Assembly (NCBI GenBank): GCA_963931925.1
Contig: OZ007567.1
Location: 84,749,677 to 84,813,676 of the forward strand
Direction of reading: 5' to 3'
DNA length: 64,000 nucleotides
Source: Onchidella celtica
Lineage: Eukaryota > Mollusca > Gastropoda > Systellommatophora > Onchidiidae
A program made the position numbers and the translations under genes. The notes under the pieces were generated by a model that was not told where the DNA came from, did not search any database, and was given only the letters and a program-made list of their open reading frames with translations. Shown here piece after piece: positions 44,501 to 53,430 of this stretch (within the stretch, counting starts at the first letter, position 1; every line of letters starts with the position of its first letter).

Positions 44501-46168
44501 ACATGGAAAGGCCCTTATGTTATTGAGCGAGTTGTTTCAAAGGTAGATTACGCTATCCACATTGATGGAGCGAGTAAGGTTTTCCATGTTAATATGCTAC
44601 AGAGATTTTATGAGAGACCACAGTATCTGTGTGCACGGGCAGGACCAGAGGAGACTGTCTTCTCTACTGCTTGTACGGGGGTCGTAGACCAGTTGGACGG
44701 TGACGTAAGCGACACCGAGGCGCAGGAAGAGTTACAAATTCAATTGCCGGAGTTAACTGCGACACAAGGTTACAGGGACGTAAAAATTAACCCTGACCTT
44801 ACGAGTTCAAGGAGTAGGGAACTTGAGACCCTGTTAGCGTCATTTCCGGATGTTGTTACGGATTTGCCGGGTCGCACTACGGTGATCCAGCACCAAATAA
44901 AGTTGACTTCGGATAAGCCAGTATTTCTTAGACCGTATCCGTTGCCTTTTTCTTCGAGAGATAGAGTCATAAAGGAAGTTGAGTCAATGCTGAAGTTAGA
45001 TGTGATAGAACCATCAACATCGCCGTATTCATCACCCATCGTCCTCGTGAAAAAACTCGATGGATCGGTGCGGTTCTGTATTGATTTCCGAAGATTGAAC
45101 ACTATTACGGTAGGCGATAGGGAGCCTATTCCGTTTCAGGAGGAATTAATAGCTTCATTGGCCGGGTCCACGTGGTTTTCCAAGATAGATTTAACGAAAG
45201 GGTATTGGGAAATCCCGCTTACTGAGGAGTCTAAACAATACACGGCGTTCCAAACGCCCATTGGATTATTCCAATTTAAGGTCATGCCATTTGGGTTGGT
45301 AAACGCGCCAGCGACGTTTGCACGATTAATGAGACTAGTGTTGAAGGACATACCTAATGTCGTGTCATTCTTTGATGATATAGCATGCCATACGTCGACA
45401 TGGTCTGATCATATTCAGACACTAACAGTAATTTTTCAACGATTACGTCATTTTGGGTTAACTGCTAAACCCGCAAAGATGGATTTGGCATGTCCAGAGA
45501 TAATATTCTTAGGACATATTGTGGGTAGAGGTGTTCAGAGACCTGAAGAAACAAAAATTGACAAGTTAGTAGGGTTGCAAATCCCTAAAACAAAGAAACA
45601 AGTCAGAAGCTTAGTGGGAATTTTAAATTATTACAGAAAGTTCATTCCAAATTTTTCCTCCTTGTCATCTTCTCTTACTGACCTTACTAAGAAGGGACAA
45701 CCCGATAAGGTCCAGTGGACGTCTGAATGTCAGACATCATTTGATAATTTGGTGACAGCATTATCATCGTCACCCATTTTGATATTACCCGATTTTCGAT
45801 CTAATTTTATCCTCAGAACGGATGCGTCGGACTCTGGTGTCGGCGCTTGTCTTCTACAGGAGAAGAACGAATGTCTCCATCCTGTATGTTATGTCAGTAG
45901 GAAGTTATTGCAGAGAGAAAGAAAGTATTCTGTGATAGAGCGTGAGTGTCTTGCCATTGTCTGGTCCGTCCAGAAACTAGGACGTTATCTCATGGGACGA
46001 GAATTTGGTATCCAGACAGACCACAAGCCACTGACATTTTTGTCGAAGAATCGTTCGTCCAGCCCACGCTTGTCTAGATGGGCATTGGCTTTGCAGCCGT
46101 ATACCTTCGTTATTCAACCAATTCCAGGAACCAGCAATCATATCGCCGACTACCTTAGTCGAGCCTAG
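41519..46168 (+). CDS. Gag-Pol polyprotein (gag-PR-INT-RT-RH order)
   Basis: A single 1,549-residue frame. Start ATG has G at -3 and G at +4. Residues about 25-100 are a Lys/Glu-rich likely coiled coil, followed by a gag capsid-like region. Two zinc knuckles follow, CWTCGRVGHFSREC (from 381) and CWNCGRADHISVNC (from 399). The protease motif is DTG at about 499. Integrase has an HH-CC zinc module (H690, H697, C727, C730) and a catalytic triad D760, D820, E856 with 35 residues between the last two, then a GPY module (KGPYVIERV). Reverse transcriptase has SPIVLVKK, CIDFRRLN, KIDLTKGYW, MPFGLVNAPATF and FFDD (D1286/D1287). RNase H has TDASDSGVG (D1435) and IERECLAIVW, ending HIADYLSRA. No stop or frameshift separates gag and pol. 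All catalytic residues appear present. Confidence 0.95.
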   Translation: MAELQQLMKLGKELGLEGEELRGWIKEQQADLRDDRAKDREREKEAKDKQQEREAKDKEEEREFKLKELQQERELKLKEIEAQVKIAELELKKNTPAETAERQVHNKGGVRIKLPTFDDRKDDIDAFLYRFELNAQLQWGENKELWATYLASLLQGRALTYFKELQREDVQDYDKLKALLLRRFARTEEYFREQFRRARADTREDFAAFVARLTEYFANWVDLAHVGADFAKLKDLMIRDQLYASCHKDLVAFLKENEPATVQEASKLAEAYRTAHASKPVARAYVQDAGYVAVVEGSPAGLRDRSRQRGAYSGQAQGQRRGHHQSPAYGSGKFDRAGGLGRGNGRGRIVTFADDRRHRDSSSGRDGSRGPRPSTAQGAECWTCGRVGHFSRECRAAKCWNCGRADHISVNCPAGRIAANADSSSSPCSPNKFHHAAACVTSDNGGGQYSKCPSCEKLLSSGVLPCGRKIPVINSCHTGGGLRVYPGFVGDEPVSVLRDTGSTVVGVHRDCIRDSQLTGETVPCIQFSGAIEKLPMARIMIDTPFLSGEVEAVVGCFPGAQLIIGNVSRVVSPSDENVQAWSQSKGIDFCAAVETRRRVADIDKIRPLATPAVNLDITPERLARLQREDPSLNPCFGEARTEKTRRYKNGSSSFIVQAGILFRKYVTVSSILKQVVVPALLIATVLHLAHDVPLAGHMGIARTKERVLKNFYWPSIHRDVQVYCKTCSACQKTTHKGRTPQAPLQKIPTVSEPFKKVSIDLVGPIHPATDRGNRFFLTVICNATRWPEAVPLRTITSEAVAEALFAIFARVGIPEQILSDRGAQFTSQMMKELFRLFSIQPITTTPYHPQANGMCERLNSTLKSMLRKVAADRPKDWDRYIPAVLFAYREVRQESTGFSPFEMMYGRSPRGPTDVLRDMMTSPSSGDDEQISVFQYLVDLRERLSSARTIAEEASGIASKRAKDYKDRGSKLRIFKPGDKVLLLLPTDHNKLLMTWKGPYVIERVVSKVDYAIHIDGASKVFHVNMLQRFYERPQYLCARAGPEETVFSTACTGVVDQLDGDVSDTEAQEELQIQLPELTATQGYRDVKINPDLTSSRSRELETLLASFPDVVTDLPGRTTVIQHQIKLTSDKPVFLRPYPLPFSSRDRVIKEVESMLKLDVIEPSTSPYSSPIVLVKKLDGSVRFCIDFRRLNTITVGDREPIPFQEELIASLAGSTWFSKIDLTKGYWEIPLTEESKQYTAFQTPIGLFQFKVMPFGLVNAPATFARLMRLVLKDIPNVVSFFDDIACHTSTWSDHIQTLTVIFQRLRHFGLTAKPAKMDLACPEIIFLGHIVGRGVQRPEETKIDKLVGLQIPKTKKQVRSLVGILNYYRKFIPNFSSLSSSLTDLTKKGQPDKVQWTSECQTSFDNLVTALSSSPILILPDFRSNFILRTDASDSGVGACLLQEKNECLHPVCYVSRKLLQRERKYSVIERECLAIVWSVQKLGRYLMGREFGIQTDHKPLTFLSKNRSSSPRLSRWALALQPYTFVIQPIPGTSNHIADYLSRA

Positions 46169-46525
46169 GGCAAGATTTCAGGAGCTTATACATCGGAGAA
46201 CAGGAACATTGACAGGATCTGTGTGAATAAGTCCACTTTAAAATATTGACATTATAAATATGATATGAAGAATGGTTGATAGGTTGAATGGGTTTTGATT
46301 CTGTATTAAGTATTGTGGTTAGTTAGCTATTCATGATGTGACACATATATGCATATTTCAGACCATATTGATCCCCATATTTTCCCCTGAGTTCGGTATT
46401 CTATATACTAGGGGAACTGCTAGGTCATTTTTTTTTAGTATAGGTATTGCTCACGCTCACTCGTTGACAGTCATCTTGATGCGATTTGAAATTAATTGCA
46501 TTAATTTTTTTGGGGTGGGGGATGA
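46169..46525 (+). other. 3' non-coding region of the retrotransposon
   Basis: About 350 bp between the polyprotein stop and the 3' LTR, AT-rich, without an env-like frame. It ends in the polypurine tract. Confidence 0.7.
46512..46522 (+). promoter_or_regulatory. Polypurine tract
   Basis: GGGGTGGGGGA lies three bases before the 3' LTR, preceded by a T run. It is the expected place for plus-strand priming. A single T interrupts the purines. Confidence 0.7.
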
Positions 46526-47721
46526 TGTCACGAGTGGAGTGAGTGCAATTAAGGGGATTGCTACAGAGCGGGTGTAGAGTAAGGACTCACAGTAGACAGC
46601 AAGTTAAGCGTGCTGTTGTGAGTAGTGGGGGGGGGGGGGGGGGTCTGAATGAGGCGAAAGCGCTGTATAACTATCACTGCAAGTTAGAAGGTCCGACGGA
46701 TCGGACCTGTGCATAAGAGCCCATCGGGCGGACATAAAGGGAAGCGGTCGAGAAGACTAGTGAGAGTCTTTCCAGTTATGACTGGTATGTAGAATGTTGA
46801 TTGATTATTATGATTGATGTATTATATTATATTCGTCTATTACCATGATGTGAATAAGTATATGTGAGGAATGTGGAAGTCCGTGATATTGGATATAGCA
46901 ATGTGCGCCATGAGCGATAGATGAAAGTGAGTTCATGGATTTGTAGCGCGAGTGAGTAGTGTGTACTCCGATGGAAGGGTGTTACCGTAAGATGTGTGGT
47001 GAGTGAAAGGTGAACTAGTGTGTGTACGTTTCATGGGTTGTAAGGAGAGGTGGAGTGAATAGAAATGGTAGGGTATTATACCAATGTAATATTATTCTTG
47101 TAGGTGTCGGGGACGGGCCGCAGAGCCACCTCGATGAGCACAGGGGATAGGCCAGCATAGGGCCGGAGGCCACACATAGGCCGGAAGTGAGGCTGTCAGT
47201 GCAGGACAGTAGAGGCACATAAAGTCGTGGCAGTCAGGCCACGGACAGGGACGTAGATATGAGAGTGAATGAGATACTATATTGTTGCCATGTTGATAGG
47301 CTAGTGAACTGATATTATGTTGTTGCCATGTTGATGGCTATGGAAATAATAATGTGTTATTGCCCTGCTGAGGTGCTAGGGGAGTGCTAAGGTGTATGAC
47401 AATAGGAAGGTGATATTGAGAGACTGCGGTGCCAGTGAATCATTAATGTACTATTAAGACCCTGAGGGGAGAGGCTGAGGCCGAAGTGCCTTTAGGAGTA
47501 ACTACCGGATTGTGGATCCGAGGGAGAGTGTGTGTGAGAATAAGGCCGTTGTACGGCAGTCATTTCAATAATATAATATATGTAATTGCGCTATTATATG
47601 TATAATTATGTTTAATAAATGTGTGAGTCTGATGGGTTGTTTTGTTAAGTGTTAAACTTGTTTGTTCGTGATTGTCGTCCTGTCATAAACTATTACATTT
47701 CCCAGTCTGGGATTTGTGACA
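46526..47721 (+). repeat. 3' LTR
   Basis: 1,196 bp, TGTCAC...GTGACA. Reading against the 5' LTR I find no substitution. The 4-bp length difference is fully explained by the G run (17 instead of 13). Confidence 0.95.
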
Positions 47722-47726
47722 GTTTC
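47722..47726. repeat. 5-bp target-site duplication GTTTC (right copy)
   Basis: Direct repeat of 39,388-39,392, immediately outside the 3' LTR. Confidence 0.9.
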
Positions 47727-47821
47727 CTTACTGTGAAATTCTCATCTGAAGGGTTTTGATCCAAGTGTGTTTCTTTCTCCTCTGAGGAGCTGGTTGTTTC
47801 ATTCTCTTGTTTCTTGTAATT
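47727..47821 (-). CDS. UIMC1: UIMC1 homologue exon, 5' part, interrupted by the retrotransposon
   Basis: Minus-strand start of the interrupted exon, after acceptor ATGTTGCAG, phase 0. It encodes NYKKQENETTSSSEEKETHL and continues to NFTVRK. Reading on into the LTR adds a few foreign residues and reaches a stop at about 47,693, so translation from the gene start would end after about 106 residues. That is before the AIR-like block and the zinc finger. Confidence 0.75.
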
Positions 47822-48564
47822 CTGCAACATAAAATTATAAAATAATGTATGATTCTGTGAGGGTTGCACCATCATAATTAATTATATTAATCCATAAGAT
47901 CAGATCTATAATCGGCTAACTCTTGACCAGGAGCCTGGATGAAAATGACTCACTCCTATTCTAAAATAAATCATAAGATAAATGACGGCAGTGAAAATTT
48001 TATCACTTTTGACCTCTGCATTCGTTAATGCATCGCTGTTAAGCCTCGTGCCAGTTCAAGGAAGCCGCGATCAACGAAGTGTCTAGATTCTAGATCTAGT
48101 TAAATGACCGAAGTGGCAGCTGATCTTTCTAGTCTAGGTAGCGAAAATGTCTTGAACTCCGGGCTACTCCGACAGCGCCGGGTCCAACTCTGGGCTCGAA
48201 GTCGGAACTCCGGGCCTACTGGAAACCCTGATGACATTTCTTCACTCCAAAGTAAGGGACCAACATAATATCAATTACTTTAAATATCCTTATCCATACA
48301 TATACACATCCACTTTGTACAGCACACGTGAACCCCATTCATTTGAACAACAGCCATTGAAAATGAGTTATGCTTATAAATACATAATACGAGTTGTCGA
48401 TCATGCCTGTCTATTCTCATGCATTCTGGTTGATTTTTATTCATTTATAAAATTTCAGGTACCCAAATAACAATACCATAGATAATTAAGGATAACTGTT
48501 TCAAAAGACTGGTTTATCAGGCAACCTGGGATCTGACATAAATGCATATATATTAATTACTTAC
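47822..48564. other. Intron of the UIMC1 homologue
   Basis: AT-rich, with one TCTAGATCTAG-type repeat near 48,087-48,100. No other feature is seen. Confidence 0.6.
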
Positions 48565-48600
48565 ATCCAGCAGGGCCGGATTACTTGCCAAAATTGCTTT
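48565..48600 (-). CDS. UIMC1: UIMC1 homologue, exon 3
   Basis: 36-bp minus-strand exon (12 codons, phase 0) encoding KAILASNPALLD, acceptor CCCTTTTCAG, donor GAT|GTAAGT. Together with the end of exon 2 (EDMSEEEKTGTL) it forms a UIM-like segment: an acidic start followed by KAILAS. The leucine normally three residues before the alanine is displaced, so ubiquitin binding is uncertain. Confidence 0.6.
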
Positions 48601-48955
48601 CTGAAAAGGGCAGGATCACAAGATTAAATGGGAAATAAAAGAGATCAATACAACCAGCTATCTACTGTACAGTTAAACTGTTACAACACAACACCATCTG
48701 ACACAAGAAAAATGGACAGTTTGCATAATGAATAGAAGTGCAACTAAGCCAGTTAAGCTAGGATCACTCAAATTTCATCCCCTTTCCATCTGGCACCACA
48801 CCTCTTCAAGTTTTCAACCCATGAACGTGTATCTAGCTCTCTATGGAAATTACACAACCACCATCAGTGATCTCATCTTGTCAGACATATGATCTATGTA
48901 ATTCCAAATATCTAATTAAATCCTAGCAACCAACAGAATTTTAATATATGCTTAC
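48601..48955. other. Intron of the UIMC1 homologue
   Basis: 355 bp, AT-rich. Nothing else is seen. Confidence 0.6.
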
Positions 48956-49017
48956 CAAAGTCCCTGTCTTTTCTTCTTCAGACATATCCTCTAAAATACC
49001 AGCTCCTATGCCAGCAG
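48956..49017 (-). CDS. UIMC1: UIMC1 homologue, exon 2
   Basis: 62-bp minus-strand exon, acceptor CACTTTACAG, donor TTTG|GTAAGC, phase 1 in and phase 0 out. It encodes AGIGAGILEDMSEEEKTGTL. The MSEEE start resembles the MTEEE start of the first RAP80 ubiquitin-interacting motif. Confidence 0.6.
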
Positions 49018-49844
49018 CTGTAAAGTGTATGTGAACAGGTATAATCAGAAAAGTAGTTCAACAAATGTGTGGATGGACTAGAACATGCAATAAGAGGTAA
49101 AGAAAGGGAAATAAGCACAGCAGGGGACATAAGGCCAGTCAAGTTATTGAGCCTATTTGCACATCACCAATCCTCATTTCTTACCCATTCCATCCCCAAA
49201 CATCCACTATTATTTGAGTTAAAGTTCATGGCAGCGACATACCTCCTCCAAGAAATTGCTACGCATGAATTCCCTTTGATACAATTTTAAATAAATTTAA
49301 AATTGCTATTCAGTTGATTTCTTCCACATCTGAATTATTTTCATCTTGCATTCATACATGGCATATGGACCATTCCACAATAATGGGTTTCATGCTTTTT
49401 AAGAACAGACTTGCAACTAAATGTTTTTTTAATAACTATTACATCCTAAATTGATTCCGTGAGTTTAAATTGTGAAGCCTACAATTTTCCCTTAGATCTT
49501 ACAAGTTCTCGTGATAATATTTTTTTACTTTTCTCCAAAATTTCTTACTGCTGTACAACTACAAGTATAAACATGTTCACAGGATTTTGTGCAGTATTTT
49601 TTTTCTTACTGACGTGAGTTTGTGGAATATTTTATTGGTTCTGGGAAAAGTGATTCATACTTCAGAAACTCTCATAAAAGCAAAATTGACAATAATACAA
49701 TCACATGTAATAAGAAACTGTTAATTTATAATAGCAGAAGATTAAGCACCAATTCAATAGAGTCACTAATGAATCTGTGAATCAGGTATCAAGTACTGGC
49801 ACTTTTTACAGCATCATCATCAATGGCAAAACATAAAACTGTAC
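49018..49844. other. First intron of the UIMC1 homologue
   Basis: About 830 bp, AT-rich. No other feature is seen. Confidence 0.6.
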
Positions 49845-49938
49845 CTTCTAATAACTTCCTTTGGGCAGTTGCACCAAGGAGCTCCTCCTCTGATCTAATA
49901 ACCCCAAGCACTCTTCCTCTGCGCCCGACTCTCTTCAT
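49845..49938 (-). CDS. UIMC1: UIMC1 homologue, first coding exon
   Basis: Proposed start ATG at 49,938-49,936 (minus strand), A at -3. It encodes MKRVGRRGRVLGVIRSEEEL followed by LGATAQRKLLE and leaves in phase 1 at donor GAAG|GTACAG. The Arg/Lys-rich N-terminus is compatible with a nuclear localisation signal, as in RAP80. No better upstream ATG was found, but a non-coding 5' exon further right is possible. Confidence 0.55.
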
Positions 49939-51527
49939 CTTGAATCCTCTAACTATTCAATAAATTTAAATAAATGCAGCCTCAAAAGCTGTGTTTCAAT
50001 CTGACGACAAAAAGATGCATAAATTACAGCATGAGTTGTAACAATTTCAGTAATGCTACGAGTGTAAAGTAAACAGATTATTCTAAGATGAAACTTAGCG
50101 AATTAAAAGTTTAAATTGCTGCACAGTTCCATTCTAATGCTATCCCAGCGTCCAAATGTATACTGAATCAGTTAAAAAGCCAATTATTCAAAACATTTGA
50201 CAGTCAGCAAAGCACTAACAGGCCTGCCCATGATGGGTCACTCCATTCTATCACTATGCTAACTGACTACTCAAGAGTAAATCTGCTCAGTTAAAAAAGT
50301 GGGAATCACGAGGGCTTTAGTCAATAATAGAATTAATACCAAAATTGGCTGGATCTGGAACAGTCGAATTTAAGTTTACAGTTTCTTATCTTCATAGTGA
50401 ATAGTCATAGCCAGTGAAAACACTTCACAGTTGAAACATGAAGAGAAAGGACATGGTTGACGAAAATCATTTATTTTCCCTCATACAATCTCATTGTAGT
50501 TTGACATTCCCACTGTGTGCAGGTTCATCACTGGCATGTCAGCCAGCTACATTGTTTAAACACTGGCCAACTTTATTTAGGGGAAAAAGGTCCATACCTC
50601 CCAATAGCCTAGTCAAGATATATATTCCTAAACCTACCTCTCACCCAGTCATCATCTTTAACCCTAAAATTACCTTGTATCCTTAACCCCACCCCTTACG
50701 CTTTCAACCAGAAAATATCGATTTACGGTAAGGGAAGAGGACAGGGTCAGGTGTGGGTTTAAGGTCATGTTGACTGGGTGGTCAGAAAGTATGGAACTCT
50801 TTCCAATTTAGGCACTGCGATAAACAAAAAAGAGAGGGGAGGACTTCCAAATGCATCTCAGGGCCAGATTTTCTTACAGTAATGAAAGACTCCACACTGT
50901 GTTAGTACATGGATCCCCATAGGGACGCGACTTTAGGAGTGGCCATGTGCGGAGGGGTGGCCAGGGGGCACAAGCTAGTCCTCTGTAGCAGGGGTTCCCA
51001 ACCTTTTCTATACCCCGTACCCCTAGAATACTTCTGATGTAACCTATTCTCGCACCTCCTACAAAAGTAATATCTGGTTTGAAGATGAAGAAAGCGAATA
51101 TATACTCAACAAAGTCGGTCATTTTCTCCCAGTTTTCCCAGATGAAAAACCTTACGCCAGATGCCCTTATGCAACATACCTTAGTATTACATCGGAATTC
51201 ATTATTACAGACAGAACAGTTTCTCAAATACGCAGATGGCCCCTTTCTTCTCATTTCACATGTAGACGACAACCCGCATCAAAGTCAAAAGTTTCCCTAA
51301 GATTTTCTCCAGTTGGAACTTCAGACCGTCAGTACTATTACATGAGTATAACGAATAGTTAAGAATAGCTGCATCATAATAAATATAATCGGATGATAAC
51401 GTTTTGTTAGACATAGTAGGGCTGACAGGATAGATAAACAGTGAAACAAGCAAAAACATTGTGAAAAAACTATAGGCTCAGCAACCAAAGAAAGAAAACA
51501 CGAGGCGCAGCTTTGCTATACACGAAA

Positions 51528-51690
51528 TATCATAAAAACCACAGAAAAACTGTGGGGTCGCAGCAGGGCAATAAGCAATGTCAAAATTGGGCAAAAAGAA
51601 AAAGTTGTGTAGCGAAACCCTGCGTGAGAAATAAAACCCTTGCCAATACAAAGCAAACTAAAGAGAAGACAGAAAATTACAATATATTGG
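51528..51690 (+). repeat. R-family dispersed repeat
   Basis: Contains CAGAAAAACTGTGGGGTCGC and later GAGAAGACAGAAAATTAC, the two landmarks shared with copies at 6,724, 7,506, 36,040 (reverse) and 63,390-64,000. No coding potential. Confidence 0.65.
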
Positions 51691-52423
51691 CCTCCCGCAG
51701 GACCTAGGAAGCAAAATGTAGGCCATAATATTGGCCTCCTGCACGATGAGAGTTAATTATGACACTGACAGTGATATTTATGGCACAGTAATATGTACCA
51801 TCCATAAAATGAAAATGTTAAAATATGGATCTAGCCAAACAACAAAACACAATTTCAGAAAGGAGTACCACATGACTTACACAACTTTAGCTGGGTATAT
51901 ATTTCATGTTCTCAGTGGTGTAATCACCAAGCTGTGCATTTACTACTTAAAACATCCATCTAGAGGACTAACTAGCCAGGGGGACTCTGCCCCCTGCTCA
52001 TGGACGCTCCTGAGTATTTTGGATGCTATCCATCCAGAAAGACGGGGGTTCAAGAACTAAAAACAATTTAATGTTTTTACAACAGCAGGAAGACCCGCCA
52101 TTGATATGTACAGATCTGTAAATTTTATGAAACAACCATTCTGGCTGGCTATAAGACCATGACATGACTAAACAAAACTACTTTCTAAACGGGCCAATAA
52201 TCGGCCCCCGTTCATCGTTTTCACTACAATACAGTCAGGCCAATGATCGGCCACATCATCTTTTTCATTAAAAATAATTGGGCCAACCATCAGCCCTATT
52301 ATCTTCTTGGGGTTAAGGTTGCATCCTTATCATATTCCTATAATGTGACTCAGAATGTGGAACTCCTGCCCAATTTGAGCAATTTTATTAAAAATAATTA
52401 TAATTACTTCAGTACATGCTTAA

Positions 52424-53189
52424 CCCACACCCCGCTTGCTACCCGTAAAGCCTGCTGCCCGGTCAGTGACCTTACTCACAGAAAATCTTACCTGGGTCGA
52501 ACTGACCCCTGCCGATGTGCAATGACCATGTTACCGCTGTCCACATAGTTTGGTTTGTATTTGATCGGTTTGAAACCATTCGCTATTATGCCTTATCACG
52601 CTTGATAATGAATTAACCAGCAAAACCTTTGTCTGTAAGTCTCTAACCAATGATCTGACTTATGATACCAAACTGACAGCAGAAATTTTCGTGATAACGA
52701 AGCATGACAACTAGCCAGCCCCCCAAGTCCTAAACAAATGGTTTCTTCCAGATTGACACACACTAATGAACCAATGTGGGCATCTGGGGCAAATGTCATT
52801 TCAGATCTTGTTTCTGATTGGTTCTTAGATACAGACAACCCTAGATGATGGTCAGCGTGTGAGAAAATGACATAATATTGCACATTTGTTAAGCAACAGT
52901 TCGCATGTCATTGTTACACATTTTGATAGTGTGGGGACAGCCTTTGAAAGCTTAATCTTTGTGAGTCCAACCAGTGGCTCACAGGTTAACATGTCCTTGT
53001 CACAATGTCTTTGATTTAGAAGAGATACAGCGAGCAATAAAACGGTACTGACGTCTCAATGAGGACAGTGATCTACTGCATGAAAATATGGCTTGCGAGC
53101 TGCGCGGTCAGCTTGACCTTGCCGTATTTATACAGAGTGAATGCCTGGAAAGTCGATGCCGTATTTCAATGCCTCTCACAGCGTGAGGG
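52424..53189. mobile_element. 766-bp piggyBac-type MITE, copy B
   Basis: Flanked by TTAA (52,420-52,423 and 53,190-53,193). The left end CCCACACCCCGCTTGC pairs imperfectly with the right end (reverse complement CCCTCACGCTGTGAG). Related along nearly its whole length to the element at 36,925-37,695. Both copies keep a similar minus-strand frame of about 62 codons (around 37,351-37,542 and 52,852-53,037). Confidence 0.7.
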
Positions 53190-53233
53190 TTAAAAATAAA
53201 ATTGTAAGTTAAAGTCCTATTTATTAAAACTAA

Positions 53234-53430
53234 ATAGATCTAGATCTAGATCTAGGCCTCCTCCTATCATAATGAAACTGAAAGCCCTAGCTTGCCTGAA
53301 ATTAATAATTATCTCAAAATACATTTTTAAGGTGTGCCTTTCAATTTCAGCAAACGAGATAAATTAGATCAAGATGTAAATCGAAGCCTAGATCTAGGTC
53401 TAGCTAGAGTAGATCTAGATCTAGATCTAT
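53234..53430. repeat. TAGATC palindromic repeat clusters
   Basis: Two clusters (about 53,234-53,256 and 53,387-53,430) built of the hexamer TAGATC, which is self-complementary in register (CTAGATCTAG). Confidence 0.85.

Larger units (their letters stand above)
39393..47721 (+). mobile_element. Complete Gmr1-like Ty3/gypsy LTR retrotransposon
   Basis: An 8,329-bp element with two LTRs (1,192 and 1,196 bp), a tRNA-Pro-type primer-binding site, one uninterrupted gag-pol frame and a purine tract, flanked by GTTTC duplications. Domain order in the single polyprotein is gag, protease, integrase, reverse transcriptase, RNase H. RT and RNase H sequences are of Ty3/gypsy type but integrase precedes RT, which is known for the Gmr1-like branch of this superfamily. 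No envelope-like frame is present. The element lies in opposite orientation to its host gene and inside one of its coding exons. LTR identity and an open frame mark it as a very recent, potentially active copy. Confidence 0.93.

Noticed and set aside
46169-46525. Possible envelope gene between pol and the 3' LTR
   Set aside because: The interval is only about 350 bp and its frame of about 79 codons runs into the LTR without signal peptide, cleavage site or membrane anchor.
50990-51060. hAT-like terminus CAGGGGTTCCCAACC
   Set aside because: No partner end or target duplication was found, so it is only noted in the intergenic entry.
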